From NCBI GenBank assembly GCA_022843925.1, contig JALHMS010000011.1, positions 1 to 64,000 on the forward strand: a stretch of 64,000 bases of DNA. Direction: 5' to 3'. The position numbers and the translations under genes were made by a program. Shown here one piece after another: positions 53,783 to 62,215 of this stretch; position 1 is the first letter of the stretch, and each line of letters begins with the position of its first letter. This DNA comes from Burkholderiales bacterium. GTDB taxonomy: Bacteria > Pseudomonadota > Gammaproteobacteria > Burkholderiales > Ga0077523. The notes under the pieces are model-generated. The model ran no database searches. It saw nothing but the letters and a program-made list of their open reading frames with translations, and was not told where the DNA came from.

Positions 53783-53859
53783 ATTCGCTCGCTTGGAGGC
53801 GACCGGCCTCCGCGCGGCGGTCTCACCGGGCGCCGCACGACGTGGGGCGTCATGAGGGA

Positions 53860-54603
53860 TCAGGACATGTGCTGGCCGCCATTGATCGAAATGTTCGCCC
53901 CGGTCAGGAAGGCCGCTTCGTCCGAAGCCAGATAGATGATGAGACCGGCGACTTCCTCGGGCTTTCCGAGGCGGCCGACCGGGATCTGCGGGACGATCTT
54001 CGTGTCGAGGATGTCCTTCGGAATGGCCGTCACCATCTTGGTGCCGATGTAACCGGGCGAGATCGTGTTGACTGTCACCCCCTTCTTGGCCACTTCGAGG
54101 GCGAGCGCCTTCGTGAAACCGTGCATCCCGGCCTTTGCCGCCGAGTAGTTGGTCTGACCGAAGGCACCTTTCTGCCCGTTCACCGACGAGATGTTGATGA
54201 CGCGACCCCAGCCGCGATCGACCATCCCGTCCATCACCTGCTTCGTCATGTTGAAGCAGCTGTCGAGGTTCGTGCGGATCACGGCATCCCAGTCCGCCTT
54301 GCCCATCTTCTTGAAGGTCATGTCGCGCGTGATGCCGGCGTTGTTCACGAGCACATCGACGGCGCCGACCTCCGCCGTCACCTTCTCGACCGCGGCCGCG
54401 GCCGAATCGAAGTCGGTCACGTCGCAAGGCACTGCGTGGAAGTCGTATCCCTTGGCCTTCATGGAGGTTACCCACGCATCGGCTGTCTTGTTGCTCGGTG
54501 AGTAGGTGGCGACCACGGTGTACCCCTGGTCCGCCATGCCCGTGCAGATGGGTTCTCCGAGTCCGCCCATTCCTCCCGTCACGAGTACCACGCGCTTTGG
54601 CAT
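53860..54603 (-). CDS. phaB: Acetoacetyl-CoA reductase
   Basis: The 247-residue short-chain dehydrogenase has the NADPH-binding VVLVTGGMGGLGEPICTGM, VLVNNAGITRDMTFKKM, the catalytic Ser/Tyr/Lys in INISSVNGQKGAFGQTNYSAAKAG and the C-terminal FLTGANISINGGQHMS. This is the PhaB pattern. It reduces acetoacetyl-CoA to (R)-3-hydroxybutyryl-CoA. AAGGAG precedes ATG 54603. It follows phaC by 14 bases on the minus strand, so both are one operon. Confidence 0.94.
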   Translation of the reverse strand: MPKRVVLVTGGMGGLGEPICTGMADQGYTVVATYSPSNKTADAWVTSMKAKGYDFHAVPCDVTDFDSAAAAVEKVTAEVGAVDVLVNNAGITRDMTFKKMGKADWDAVIRTNLDSCFNMTKQVMDGMVDRGWGRVINISSVNGQKGAFGQTNYSAAKAGMHGFTKALALEVAKKGVTVNTISPGYIGTKMVTAIPKDILDTKIVPQIPVGRLGKPEEVAGLIIYLASDEAAFLTGANISINGGQHMS

Positions 54604-54617
54604 GCTCTGCTCCTTGT

Positions 54618-56390
54618 TCAATGAGTTCCTCGATCGTGTCCGGCACCTCCGGCCGGTTCGCCGTGCTCCAGCACGTAGCGACCGGGCGAGGGTTCGATGA
54701 CCGGATGCTGCGCGTTGCCCGGACCGGCCGGGGCGGTGCGCCAGCGGCCAGCGTGCCGCGCCTGCCATCCGGCCCAATCCTGCCACCAACTTCCGCTGGC
54801 GTGTTGTGCGGCGTCCATCCATTCGTCCGCCGTGGCGATCGGGGGTGGGCCACTCCAGTAGCCGCGTCGCCGTCCCCCGGCCGGATTGACAATGCCCGCC
54901 ACATGGCCGCTCTCCGTCAGGACGAACCTCTCGACCCGCGCCAGGAGCGAGGCGCTCGAGTAGGCGCTGCGCCACGGGACGATGTGGTCTTCCCGTGCTG
55001 CCAGCAGGTAGACGGGTGCGTCGATCGCGGCCAGGTCGATGGCGCCATGGACGGTGTCGATCCCGCCGGGATCGCGCAGCCGGTTCTCCAGGTAGAGCAG
55101 TCGGAGGAGCTGGCAGTACAGGCGCCCCGGCACGTTCGCGCTGTCCCCGTTCCAATGCAGCAGGTCGAAGGGCGGTGGCGTCTCGCCCAGGAAGTAGTTG
55201 TGCTGGATGAAGTGCCAGACGAGCTCGCGGGCGCGAAGACTCGCGAACGCAGCGGCGAGGCGCTGCCCGGGGACGACCGCCCCATGCCCGAATTCGCGCT
55301 CGCACTGTTCGACGAACGCAGTGTGGATGTAGTGGCCGATGTCGCCGGGGGCAGCGAAGTCCAGCAGAGTGGCGAGCAGGGTCAGCGAAGCGATCCGGGA
55401 TCTTCCTGCCGCCGCATCGAGCGCGGCCGCCGCGGCGGCGAGCGTGCCCCCGATGCAGAACCCGAGCACGGCTGCACGCTTGCTGTTCGAAAGCTGCAGG
55501 GCGACTGTGAGCGTGTCGAGCACGCCTTCCTGCAGGTAGTCGTCCCAGCCCGCATCCGCCTGGGCCGAGCCCGCATCGCGCCATGAAACGACGAACACGT
55601 CGAACCCCTGCGAGACGGCGTATCGGACGAACGAGTTCTCCGGGCGGAGATCGAGGATGTAATACCGGTTGATGAAGGGCGGGACGATCAGAAGCGGGCG
55701 CCCGCGCACCCTGTCGCCGGAGGGCGTGTATCGGATCAACTGTGCGAGGGGCGACTCGTGGATCACGTGACCCGGGGTCACGGCCAGGTTGACGCCGACG
55801 CGGAACGCCTCGGCGTCGCTCATGGTGATCCTGCCTCGGGCGAGGTCCGCGGTCAGTTGCCTTGCGCCCCGGGCGACGGAGGCACCCTCGCTCTCGTAGG
55901 CGCGGCGCAGGGCAACCGGGTTCGAGGCGAGCTGGTTTTCCGGCGACATCGCGTCGACCCATTGCTGCAGGAAGAACGCGAGCCGCCGCCGATCATCGTC
56001 GGACAACTCGAGCACGCCGGGCAGGGCGGATGCGAACGCCTGCCATAGCGCATGCTGTTGCCGCAGGTAGGCGAACCACGGGATCTCGCGCCAGGCGGGA
56101 TCGCGGAATCGCGGGTCCGGTGTCGCAGTCTCGACGCGCTCGCCGAACGCTGAGGGGGTGCCCAGCACCGATGCCCAGAGCGCGAATTGCCTTTCGTAGA
56201 CATCCTCGAGGAACGCGCGCAGACGTCCGGGGTCTGTCGCCAGCGTCGCGGCCAGCCCGGCGAACAGCAGCCGGGACTGCTCGGCACCGGCCATCGTGAA
56301 TGACAGCAGGGCGCCGCCACCGGGGGGCAGCAGGGCGGCGAGCAGGGCGTCGCCGCCTGGCGGCAGCGCGGACGTGGGGGATGTCGGCAT
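54618..56390 (-). CDS. phaC: Class I poly(3-hydroxyalkanoate) synthase PhaC
   Basis: The 590-residue synthase has the lipase-like box with catalytic Cys near 312 (VLGFCIGGTLAAAAA), Asp near 468 (LLAAREDHIVPWRSAY) and His near 495 (VLTESGHVAGIVNPAG). The PhaC N-terminal domain is present (PRFRDPAWREIPWFAYLRQQ). It polymerises 3-hydroxyacyl-CoA at granule surfaces. ATG 56390 (MPTSPTSA) is listed. ATG 56459, adding 23 residues, is possible and would overlap the divergent small gene's start. No phaA lies next to it, unlike the classic phaCAB order. Confidence 0.9.
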   Translation of the reverse strand: MPTSPTSALPPGGDALLAALLPPGGGALLSFTMAGAEQSRLLFAGLAATLATDPGRLRAFLEDVYERQFALWASVLGTPSAFGERVETATPDPRFRDPAWREIPWFAYLRQQHALWQAFASALPGVLELSDDDRRRLAFFLQQWVDAMSPENQLASNPVALRRAYESEGASVARGARQLTADLARGRITMSDAEAFRVGVNLAVTPGHVIHESPLAQLIRYTPSGDRVRGRPLLIVPPFINRYYILDLRPENSFVRYAVSQGFDVFVVSWRDAGSAQADAGWDDYLQEGVLDTLTVALQLSNSKRAAVLGFCIGGTLAAAAAALDAAAGRSRIASLTLLATLLDFAAPGDIGHYIHTAFVEQCEREFGHGAVVPGQRLAAAFASLRARELVWHFIQHNYFLGETPPPFDLLHWNGDSANVPGRLYCQLLRLLYLENRLRDPGGIDTVHGAIDLAAIDAPVYLLAAREDHIVPWRSAYSSASLLARVERFVLTESGHVAGIVNPAGGRRRGYWSGPPPIATADEWMDAAQHASGSWWQDWAGWQARHAGRWRTAPAGPGNAQHPVIEPSPGRYVLEHGEPAGGAGHDRGTH

Positions 56391-56457
56391 CGTGGGGGCG
56401 GCGCGAAACGCAGACGCCGCGGGTGATTCTCGAAGGGGCGGGCAAGGGCGGTCAAGC

Positions 56458-56688
56458 ATGTATCTCGTGGCAATCGCGTGGCTCTACGTCACGCTTCTGA
56501 TGGCGGCGGCAGAACGCAACGTCGTGTCCGGTGTGATGACCTTCCTGGTCTACGGTCTCGGCCCGCTCGCGCTCTTCCTCTGGCTGTTCGGGACGCCTCA
56601 GCGTGCCCGCTTCCGCGCGCTCCGCGAACAGCAGCGCGCGCGGCGGGATGCACAGGCTGCGGGAGAGGAGGGGCCGCCGCCGCCCTGA
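56458..56688 (+). CDS. Small two-span membrane protein beside phaC
   Basis: The 76-residue protein has two hydrophobic helices (YLVAIAWLYVTLLMAAA and VMTFLVYGLGPLALFLWLF), then a basic tail (RARFRALREQQRARRDAQAA) and a proline end. It is divergent from phaC and convergent with pgeF. I recognise no functional family, though similarly placed small membrane proteins occur in betaproteobacteria. If phaC began at 56459 the two start codons would overlap as CATG; this argues for the shorter phaC or for shared control. Confidence 0.7.
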   Translation: MYLVAIAWLYVTLLMAAAERNVVSGVMTFLVYGLGPLALFLWLFGTPQRARFRALREQQRARRDAQAAGEEGPPPP

Positions 56689-56709
56689 CGGTGACGGGCC
56701 GGACCGGGG

Positions 56710-57450
56710 TCAGCGTGCCAGCCAGATCGTCGCGGCCATCCGGCCGCTGACGCGGTCCCGCCGATGCGAGAAGAATCGCTTCGGATCGCTGACGGTGCAC
56801 AGGCCGCCGCCGTGGATCGCGCCGACACCGAGCGCAGCGAGTCGCTGCCTGGCGAGGAGGAAGAGATCCGCGAGCCACTTCCCCGGCCCATGCGGCACGA
56901 ACGCAGCAGCGGCTTCCACGGCGTGGCCGACGAAGGCGTCCCGCACATCGTCGCCCACTTCGAAAGCGGACGCACCGATGGCCGGGCCCATCCACGCGAT
57001 CAGCGTGGCCGGATCCGTGTCGAGTGCCCGCACGGTGTTCCCCAGAACATCGCCCGCCAGGCCGCGCCAGCCCGCGTGCGCGGCGGCGACCCGCGTCCCC
57101 GCCCGATCGGCGAGCAGCACCGGCATGCAGTCGGCCATCTGCACCACGCAGACGATGCCGGCCTCGGTGGTGAAGCTTCCGTCGGCCTCGACGGGGGTCG
57201 CCACCGCGGCTGCGTCGACCACGCGGTTGCCGTGCACCTGCCGCAACCACCGGGGCTCGGCAGGGAGGCGCGTCCGCAGGCGCGCCCGGTTCTCACGCAC
57301 CGATGCCGGATCGTCACCGACGGCGATACCGAGATTGAGGGAGTCGTACGGCGCTCGGCTCACCCCGCCGGAGCGTGTCGTGACCAGCGATCGCACGGCA
57401 GCATGCGCGGGCCAGTCGGGTACCAGCAGATCGGCGTCGGTGAGCGTCAT
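56710..57450 (-). CDS. pgeF: Peptidoglycan editing factor PgeF (multicopper-oxidase-like, DUF152)
   Basis: The 246-residue protein matches the YfiH/PgeF family: TTRSGGVSRAPYDSLNLG, WLRQVHGNRVV, the zinc-binding VQMADCMPVLLADRAG, AAAHAGWRGLAGDVL and a closing SHRRDRVSGRMAATIWL. The family is called polyphenol oxidase or purine phosphorylase in databases; in E. coli it removes wrong amino acids from peptidoglycan precursors. Its start overlaps the rluD stop as ATGA. Confidence 0.9.
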   Translation of the reverse strand: MTLTDADLLVPDWPAHAAVRSLVTTRSGGVSRAPYDSLNLGIAVGDDPASVRENRARLRTRLPAEPRWLRQVHGNRVVDAAAVATPVEADGSFTTEAGIVCVVQMADCMPVLLADRAGTRVAAAHAGWRGLAGDVLGNTVRALDTDPATLIAWMGPAIGASAFEVGDDVRDAFVGHAVEAAAAFVPHGPGKWLADLFLLARQRLAALGVGAIHGGGLCTVSDPKRFFSHRRDRVSGRMAATIWLAR

Positions 57451-58418
57451 CGGAGCGGCAGTCGATCGAGGAGTGCGGCGAAGTCCGCGGGCAGCGCGGA
57501 CTCCCAGCGCAGCGAGGCCTCGGTTCGCGGATGGACCAGGGCCAGTGCCGTCGCGTGGAGCGCCTGCCGGCCAAAGCCCGAAAGTGCCGGGGCGAGGGCG
57601 CGCTGGGCGTGCTTCGATCCGTAGACCGGATCGCCGATCAACGGATACCCCAGCGATTGCATGTGCACCCGTATCTGGTGCGTGCGGCCGGTCTCCAGGC
57701 GACACTCGACGAGGGTCCACCCTTCGCCGGCGCGCAACGGCGTGTAGTGGGTGCGTGCGGACTTGCCCTGGGTCGTCACGGCCATGCGGGTCCGTTGGAC
57801 GGGATGCCTGCCCACCGGCGCATCGACGGTGCCCGCCCCGCGGAGAACGCCGTGGACCAAGGCGTGATAGGTCCGCGAGACGGTCCTCGCCTGGAGCTGG
57901 CGTACGAGCGAGGTCTGCGCCTCCAGCGTTTTTGCCACCACCATGAGCCCGCTGGTGTCCTTGTCGAGCCGGTGCACGATGCCGGCGCGGGGGAGGTCGG
58001 CGCAGCCGGCGTGATGCGCGACCAGACCGTTCAGCAGGGTCCCGCCGCGGTGCCCGGCCCCGGGATGAACCACGAGGCCGGCCGGCTTGTCGATCACGAC
58101 GATGTCGGCGTCCTCGTGCACGATGACGAGCGGCATGGGTTCCGGGAGGAACGTCGAACCGTCGTGCGATGGTCCGGGCTCCAGATGGAGTCGTTCTCCG
58201 CCGCGAGCTTTCCGCGTGGCCTCCGTCGCGTGCCCGTCCACGAGCAGGCGCCCATCCTCCAGCCATTGGCGCAACTGACTGCGCGAGAAGTCGGTGAACA
58301 CGCGGGCGAGTGCCAGGTCCATGCGCAGGCCGGCACAGGCCTGTGGCATCACCGCGTCACGCGGGTCGGCGCCAGTGTGCAGGCTATAATCGAGGTCTTC
58401 TTCGTCGGTGACTTCCAT
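57447..58418 (-). CDS. rluD: 23S rRNA pseudouridine synthase RluD
   Basis: The 323-residue enzyme has an N-terminal S4-like domain (SRSQLRQWLEDGRLLVDG) and the RluA-type catalytic domain with the aspartate in AGIVHRLDKDTSGLMVVAKT. LETGRTHQIRVHMQSLGYPL and GFGRQALHA also fit. Gene order with pgeF fits RluD, which modifies helix 69 of 23S rRNA. ATG 58418 overlaps the divergent bamD ATG (58417), so both genes start at the same CATG. The frame remains open further upstream but that part is inside bamD. Confidence 0.92.
   Translation of the reverse strand: MEVTDEEDLDYSLHTGADPRDAVMPQACAGLRMDLALARVFTDFSRSQLRQWLEDGRLLVDGHATEATRKARGGERLHLEPGPSHDGSTFLPEPMPLVIVHEDADIVVIDKPAGLVVHPGAGHRGGTLLNGLVAHHAGCADLPRAGIVHRLDKDTSGLMVVAKTLEAQTSLVRQLQARTVSRTYHALVHGVLRGAGTVDAPVGRHPVQRTRMAVTTQGKSARTHYTPLRAGEGWTLVECRLETGRTHQIRVHMQSLGYPLIGDPVYGSKHAQRALAPALSGFGRQALHATALALVHPRTEASLRWESALPADFAALLDRLPLR
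58385..58390 (+). promoter_or_regulatory. -10 box for bamD inside rluD
   Basis: A perfect TATAAT lies 27 bases upstream of the bamD ATG. No good -35 is present at 16-18 bases (region around CGGGTC). The promoter must lie within the rluD coding sequence because the two genes share their start region. Confidence 0.45.
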
Positions 58419-59205
58419 GCTCCGAAGTTTAGCTTTGATCGCGGTGATGCTCGTGCTCTGCGCATGTGGTGGTGGAGACGGCGGCCTCAAGAAGGACGAG
58501 ACGCAGGGTTGGAGCGTCGAGAAGCTCTACGCCGAGGCGCGGGCCGAAGCGGCGGCGGGCAACTACCGGCGGGCCATCAGCTACTACGAGCGCCTGTCGT
58601 CGCGCTATCCGTACGGCAGGTACGCCCAGCAGTCGCAGCTCGATCTCGCCTACGCGTATTTCAAGGACCGTGAGCCGGCCTCGGCGATCGCCACGTGCGA
58701 TCGGTTCCTGAAGCTCTATCCCAATCATCCCAACGCCGACTACGCGTACTTCCTGAAGGGCCTCATCTCCTTCAACGAAGACCTCGGCATCGCGGCGAAG
58801 GTCACCGACCAGGACATGACCGATCGCGATCCGCAGGCGATGCGCGAGTCGTTCTATGCATTGCAGGAACTCGTGACGCGGTACCCCGAGAGCCGGTACA
58901 CGCCCGACGCGCTGCGGCGCATGCAGTATCTGGTCAACGCGCTCGCGTCGTCCGAGGTGAAGGTGGCGGACTACTACCTGCGCCGCAAGGCCTACGTGGC
59001 CGCCGTCAACCGCGCGCAATTCGCGATCGACAACTACCCGCAGGCGCCGGCGCTGGAGCGTGCGCTGCAGATCCTGGCAGCCTCCTATCGGGCGATGGGC
59101 CTGACCGATCTGCAGAAAGACGCCGAACGGATGCTCGACATCAACTTCCCGAAGTCTCGCAAGCTCGCGGACGCCAAGCCGAAGCCCTGGTGGAATCCGT
59201 TCTGA
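58417..59205 (+). CDS. bamD: Outer-membrane assembly lipoprotein BamD
   Basis: The 262-residue lipoprotein starts with a short signal (SLALIAVMLVLCAC; lipid cysteine most likely Cys17). TPR helices follow (EARAEAAAGNYRRAISYYER, SQLDLAYAYFKDREPASAIA, RAQFAIDNYPQAPALERALQ), ending PKPWWNPF. It matches BamD/YfiO, the essential BAM-complex component that helps insert beta-barrel proteins. The start is fixed by the shared CATG with rluD. It converges with a diguanylate cyclase gene. Confidence 0.93.
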   Translation: MLRSLALIAVMLVLCACGGGDGGLKKDETQGWSVEKLYAEARAEAAAGNYRRAISYYERLSSRYPYGRYAQQSQLDLAYAYFKDREPASAIATCDRFLKLYPNHPNADYAYFLKGLISFNEDLGIAAKVTDQDMTDRDPQAMRESFYALQELVTRYPESRYTPDALRRMQYLVNALASSEVKVADYYLRRKAYVAAVNRAQFAIDNYPQAPALERALQILAASYRAMGLTDLQKDAERMLDINFPKSRKLADAKPKPWWNPF

Positions 59206-59206
59206 C

Positions 59207-59229
59207 GCCCGGTGCCTGACGGGCCGGGC
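59207..59229. other. Stem-loop between convergent bamD and GGDEF genes
   Basis: GCCCGG (59207-59212) pairs with CCGGGC (59224-59229). It has no U-run on either strand, so bidirectional termination is uncertain. Confidence 0.35.
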
Positions 59230-59246
59230 AGGCGCCGCTGCGAAGT

Positions 59247-61016
59247 TCAGGTACCGGACACCAAGGCCGGCAGGACCTTCGGGGGCTCCTGGTCACCCCA
59301 AAGCACCGCCTGATTGCGGCCGCGGCGCTTGGCTTCGTAGAGCGCCCGATCGGCGGCCAGGACCAGTTCGCGTGCTGAAGGCACTGCGCTCATCGTGGCG
59401 ACGCCCGCACTGAAGCTCACCGAGATCCGCGTGCCGTCGGCGTCGTGCTCGACCATCGCGAAATCGCTGCACAGCTTCGCGAGCACGGCCAGGGCATCCG
59501 GGCCATCGGTGTCCGTCAGCACCACCGCGAACTCCTCCCCGCCGTAGCGTCCGACGATGTCGCTCTTCCTGAGGTTCTGGCGCAGGAACCGCGCGAGGTT
59601 CTTCAGGACGCGGTCCCCGACGGGATGCCCGAACTGATCGTTCACCGATTTGAAGTGATCGATGTCGATCATCGCGAAGGAAAGCGGATGGTTCTGCCGC
59701 AGGGCCCGCAGCGATTCGATCTCGACGTACTGATGTAGACGGGAATGATTCAGCAGGCCCGTGAGGCTGTCGTGCTGCATGAGCGCCGACAGCGTTCGGT
59801 AGCGCTCCACGCGGGCGATGACCGTGGCGATCAGTTGCGACGCCTGCAGCGGCAGCGGCAGCAGTGCGTCGCCGCCGACGTTCATCAGCCCGATCTGGCG
59901 GTCGAGGTTCCAGTGTTCCGACAGGAACACCACCGGCAGACTGACGTACGACGGAATCTGGTGCACCACCTGGGCTATCTCGTCACCGCCGCACTCCGGA
60001 AGCTTCAGCGCGATCAGGAGAAGCTCCGGATTGAAGTCGCCCAGCATCGTGACGAGTTGCATCGGGTCCAGGACGAGCGAGACTTCCATCCCCACCTCGT
60101 GCAGCACGGCGCGACAGAGATCGGCCCGTGCGGCCTCGCCGTCGACGATCATCACCCGGTAGGGCTCGGGAAACTCCCGCTGCGACAGGGCGTCGAGCTT
60201 GTCGACCAGGTCGGTCACCCGCAGCGGCTTGGGGAAGTAGGCGACCGCGCCGGCGCGGACACTTTCCAGCCGCGCGTCGATGTCGCTGCGGTCCGAGACG
60301 AAGATCACCGGTGCGCGGCTGCTGATCGAACCGCGGGGTGACGCGATGGCGCGAGCCGTCGCGAGTCCGACCCCCGGAGTGTCCGGATCCAGGATCACGG
60401 CGTACGGCGCGGCGCCGACCAGCGCCTCGACCAGGGCCTCCGACGTGTCGCGCGTCTCGATGGAATAGCCGAAGGGCGCGAGTTGCGTTGCGAGCATCGT
60501 CGCCACGTGCGGGTCCTTCTCCAGGACGTACAGCATCCGCGGCGGTGTCGTGTCGTTCGGCGCCGATGGTACGACGGGGGGTGGTGTCGCTTCCCGGACC
60601 TCGCGGGGCAGATCGGGGGTTCCCGAGCCCTCGGTCCGGCAGTGTTCCCCCGGAGGATCCCCCTGCCAACCGGCGGTGGTCCGCGCGGCGATCCGGAGTT
60701 CGGCGATCAACGCCTCGATGCGCTGGATGTTCGTCGGGATCAGCGGCTCGTTGCAGGCCAGGAGCGAAGCCAGGGACGCCGCGAGCCTGCGCGCAGGGGC
60801 CGCCAGCTGCGGGAGACCCAGCACGCTGGACGCGGCATCGAACCCATGGGCCATCCGCTGCAGGCCCGAAACGATGTTCCGTTCGCCGCCTGCGGCAAGG
60901 GCGCGATCCCATTCCTGCTCGATCTCCGAGAGCTTGCGAGGCAGCTCGTGCGTGTGCCGATCCGAAAGCTCTCTCAGGGCTTTTCGGTAGACATCCAGCG
61001 CGTTCATCGACGACAT
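59247..61016 (-). CDS. Diguanylate cyclase with HPt-like and two receiver domains
   Basis: The 589-residue protein has an N-terminal helical HPt-like region (about 1-110, with RMAHGFDAASSVLG), a first receiver (about 160-275; phosphoacceptor in VILDPDTPGVG) and a second receiver (about 285-400). In the second receiver the expected aspartate is alanine (PELLLIALKLPECGG). The GGDEF domain (about 415-580) has an intact active site, VGRYGGEEFAVV near 492, and an RxxD inhibitory site (RKSD) five residues before it. It should make cyclic di-GMP under phosphorelay control. The cognate kinase is not adjacent. AGGGA precedes ATG 61016. Confidence 0.9.
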   Translation of the reverse strand: MSSMNALDVYRKALRELSDRHTHELPRKLSEIEQEWDRALAAGGERNIVSGLQRMAHGFDAASSVLGLPQLAAPARRLAASLASLLACNEPLIPTNIQRIEALIAELRIAARTTAGWQGDPPGEHCRTEGSGTPDLPREVREATPPPVVPSAPNDTTPPRMLYVLEKDPHVATMLATQLAPFGYSIETRDTSEALVEALVGAAPYAVILDPDTPGVGLATARAIASPRGSISSRAPVIFVSDRSDIDARLESVRAGAVAYFPKPLRVTDLVDKLDALSQREFPEPYRVMIVDGEAARADLCRAVLHEVGMEVSLVLDPMQLVTMLGDFNPELLLIALKLPECGGDEIAQVVHQIPSYVSLPVVFLSEHWNLDRQIGLMNVGGDALLPLPLQASQLIATVIARVERYRTLSALMQHDSLTGLLNHSRLHQYVEIESLRALRQNHPLSFAMIDIDHFKSVNDQFGHPVGDRVLKNLARFLRQNLRKSDIVGRYGGEEFAVVLTDTDGPDALAVLAKLCSDFAMVEHDADGTRISVSFSAGVATMSAVPSARELVLAADRALYEAKRRGRNQAVLWGDQEPPKVLPALVSGT

Positions 61017-61088
61017 GACCGGTCCCTGATCTCCCTCGACGGCCGACCATTCTATCGGCCGTCGTCGGCGGCTCGAACGAGACGATGC

Positions 61089-61108
61089 AAAAAAAAGCGG
61101 CCCGCTCG
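61089..61108 (-). terminator. Weak intrinsic terminator for the CopZ-like gene
   Basis: On the minus strand a short GC stem (AGCG/CGCT) is followed by eight T residues (A-run 61089-61096 on the plus strand). The stem is short, but the U-run is strong and it lies just after the copZ-like stop. Confidence 0.5.
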
Positions 61109-61124
61109 GGTTGCGTGGGGGCGG

Positions 61125-61331
61125 TCAGCGCACCGTGAATCCGGCCTCCTCCACGGCGGAGCGCAGCACCTCCAACGGTGCCGTCGCGGGATCATGCTCG
61201 ACGATGGCCTGCGCCTTCTCGAGGGATACCTCGGTACCGGTGACGCCGGGCAGGTCGGTGAGGACGCGGGTCACGCTGGCGACGCAGCCGCCGCAGGTCA
61301 TGCCATCGATTTCCAGGGTGGTGCGGGTCAT
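61125..61331 (-). CDS. CopZ-like heavy-metal-binding protein
   Basis: The 68-residue protein is a single HMA domain with the metal-binding GMTCGGCVASV motif near residue 12. TLEIDGM comes before it and the typical VEEAGFTV end after it. Such proteins carry Cu(I) or other soft metals to ATPases or regulators. AGGAG precedes ATG 61331. A thioredoxin-like protein with CxC motifs is encoded divergently 183 bp away, which may point to metal handling; no metal ATPase is in the window. Confidence 0.9.
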   Translation of the reverse strand: MTRTTLEIDGMTCGGCVASVTRVLTDLPGVTGTEVSLEKAQAIVEHDPATAPLEVLRSAVEEAGFTVR

Positions 61332-61514
61332 GGGAGTTTCTCCTCGAGGATGTCGAAAAAAGCCGGAAGCCATCCGGACCGGTCGGACCTTCACGGATTG
61401 GTCACGCGAAGGGCATAGCCTCCGTTGGTCATCGTTGCACACGATCAAGCCCCCCGGGTCGCCGGGTCGGGGGCAGGCCCTCAATCCACCACCCGGACCG
61501 CCGATAAGCCCGTG

Positions 61515-62198
61515 ATGATCACCTCGACCGCCGCTTCCGCCCGGGAAGACCGTTCCGGATCGTCCCCGGACCGCCGCCGCCGTCGCCGGAATGTGCTCCT
61601 CGCGATGCTGGCCGTGGTGGTCGCGGCATTCGTCGGCCAGGTGTTGTTCGACCGGATCTCGCACTCCCGCGGCACCGTGGCGTCCCGACCGGTGCACTTC
61701 GAGGTCGGCGACCTGGATCCGTCCGTGATCCGCGGCTACCTTCTCGAGAACGGCATGGCGGGGCGCGTCCGGGCCGTCGTCGTGCATTTCCGCGACGGCA
61801 GCTGCCCGTGTTCCACGCTGGGCGATGCGCGATTCCTCGCACTGCGCACCCGCCACGTCGGCGAGGACGTCATCTTCGCCACCGCGGAATCTCCGGGCGG
61901 AAGCAGCGACCCGGTGCGAGGGCTGGAGCGCCTCCCGCGGTTGCCGCCGGAGGCATCCGCCCGGCTCTGGTCGACGCTGCCCGCAGCCCCGGCGGTGGCC
62001 GTCTTCGATGGGCAGGGGACTCCGCTCTTCGTGGGTCCGTATGCCGAAGGCGAGCATTGCAGTGCCGCCCACGGCGGTCGCGCGGAGGCCGCGCTGGCGA
62101 ACATCGGCAGCGATCCGCAAGCGCCGGTGCCATCGGGGGAGGCGGCGGGCTGCGTCTGCGACACCCCCCGCCGACCGACCAGGTCAGAGTCTCCTTAG
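61515..62198 (+). CDS. Membrane-anchored thioredoxin-like protein (DUF6436-like)
   Basis: The 227-residue protein has an arginine-rich N-terminus and one membrane helix (NVLLAMLAVVVAAFVGQVLF, about 25-45). A periplasmic thioredoxin-like domain follows, with VVVHFRDGSCPCSTLGDARF near 100 replacing the usual CxxC by CxC. Later cysteines occur in GEHCSAAHGG and AAGCVCDTPRR. This resembles the DUF6436 type; identification is tentative. The CxC and terminal CVC could bind metal. It converges with the acetoacetyl-CoA synthetase gene. ATG 61515 was chosen; upstream in-frame codons lack Shine-Dalgarno support. Confidence 0.65.
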   Translation: MITSTAASAREDRSGSSPDRRRRRRNVLLAMLAVVVAAFVGQVLFDRISHSRGTVASRPVHFEVGDLDPSVIRGYLLENGMAGRVRAVVVHFRDGSCPCSTLGDARFLALRTRHVGEDVIFATAESPGGSSDPVRGLERLPRLPPEASARLWSTLPAAPAVAVFDGQGTPLFVGPYAEGEHCSAAHGGRAEAALANIGSDPQAPVPSGEAAGCVCDTPRRPTRSESP

Positions 62199-62215
62199 AC
62201 CCTAGACCCCGGGCC

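Noticed and set aside
53481-53855. 124-codon plus-strand frame in the phaR-phaB gap
   Set aside because: It runs straight through the terminator, lacks a Shine-Dalgarno and has an Arg/Pro-rich composition without conserved motifs. A noncoding RNA explains the signals better.
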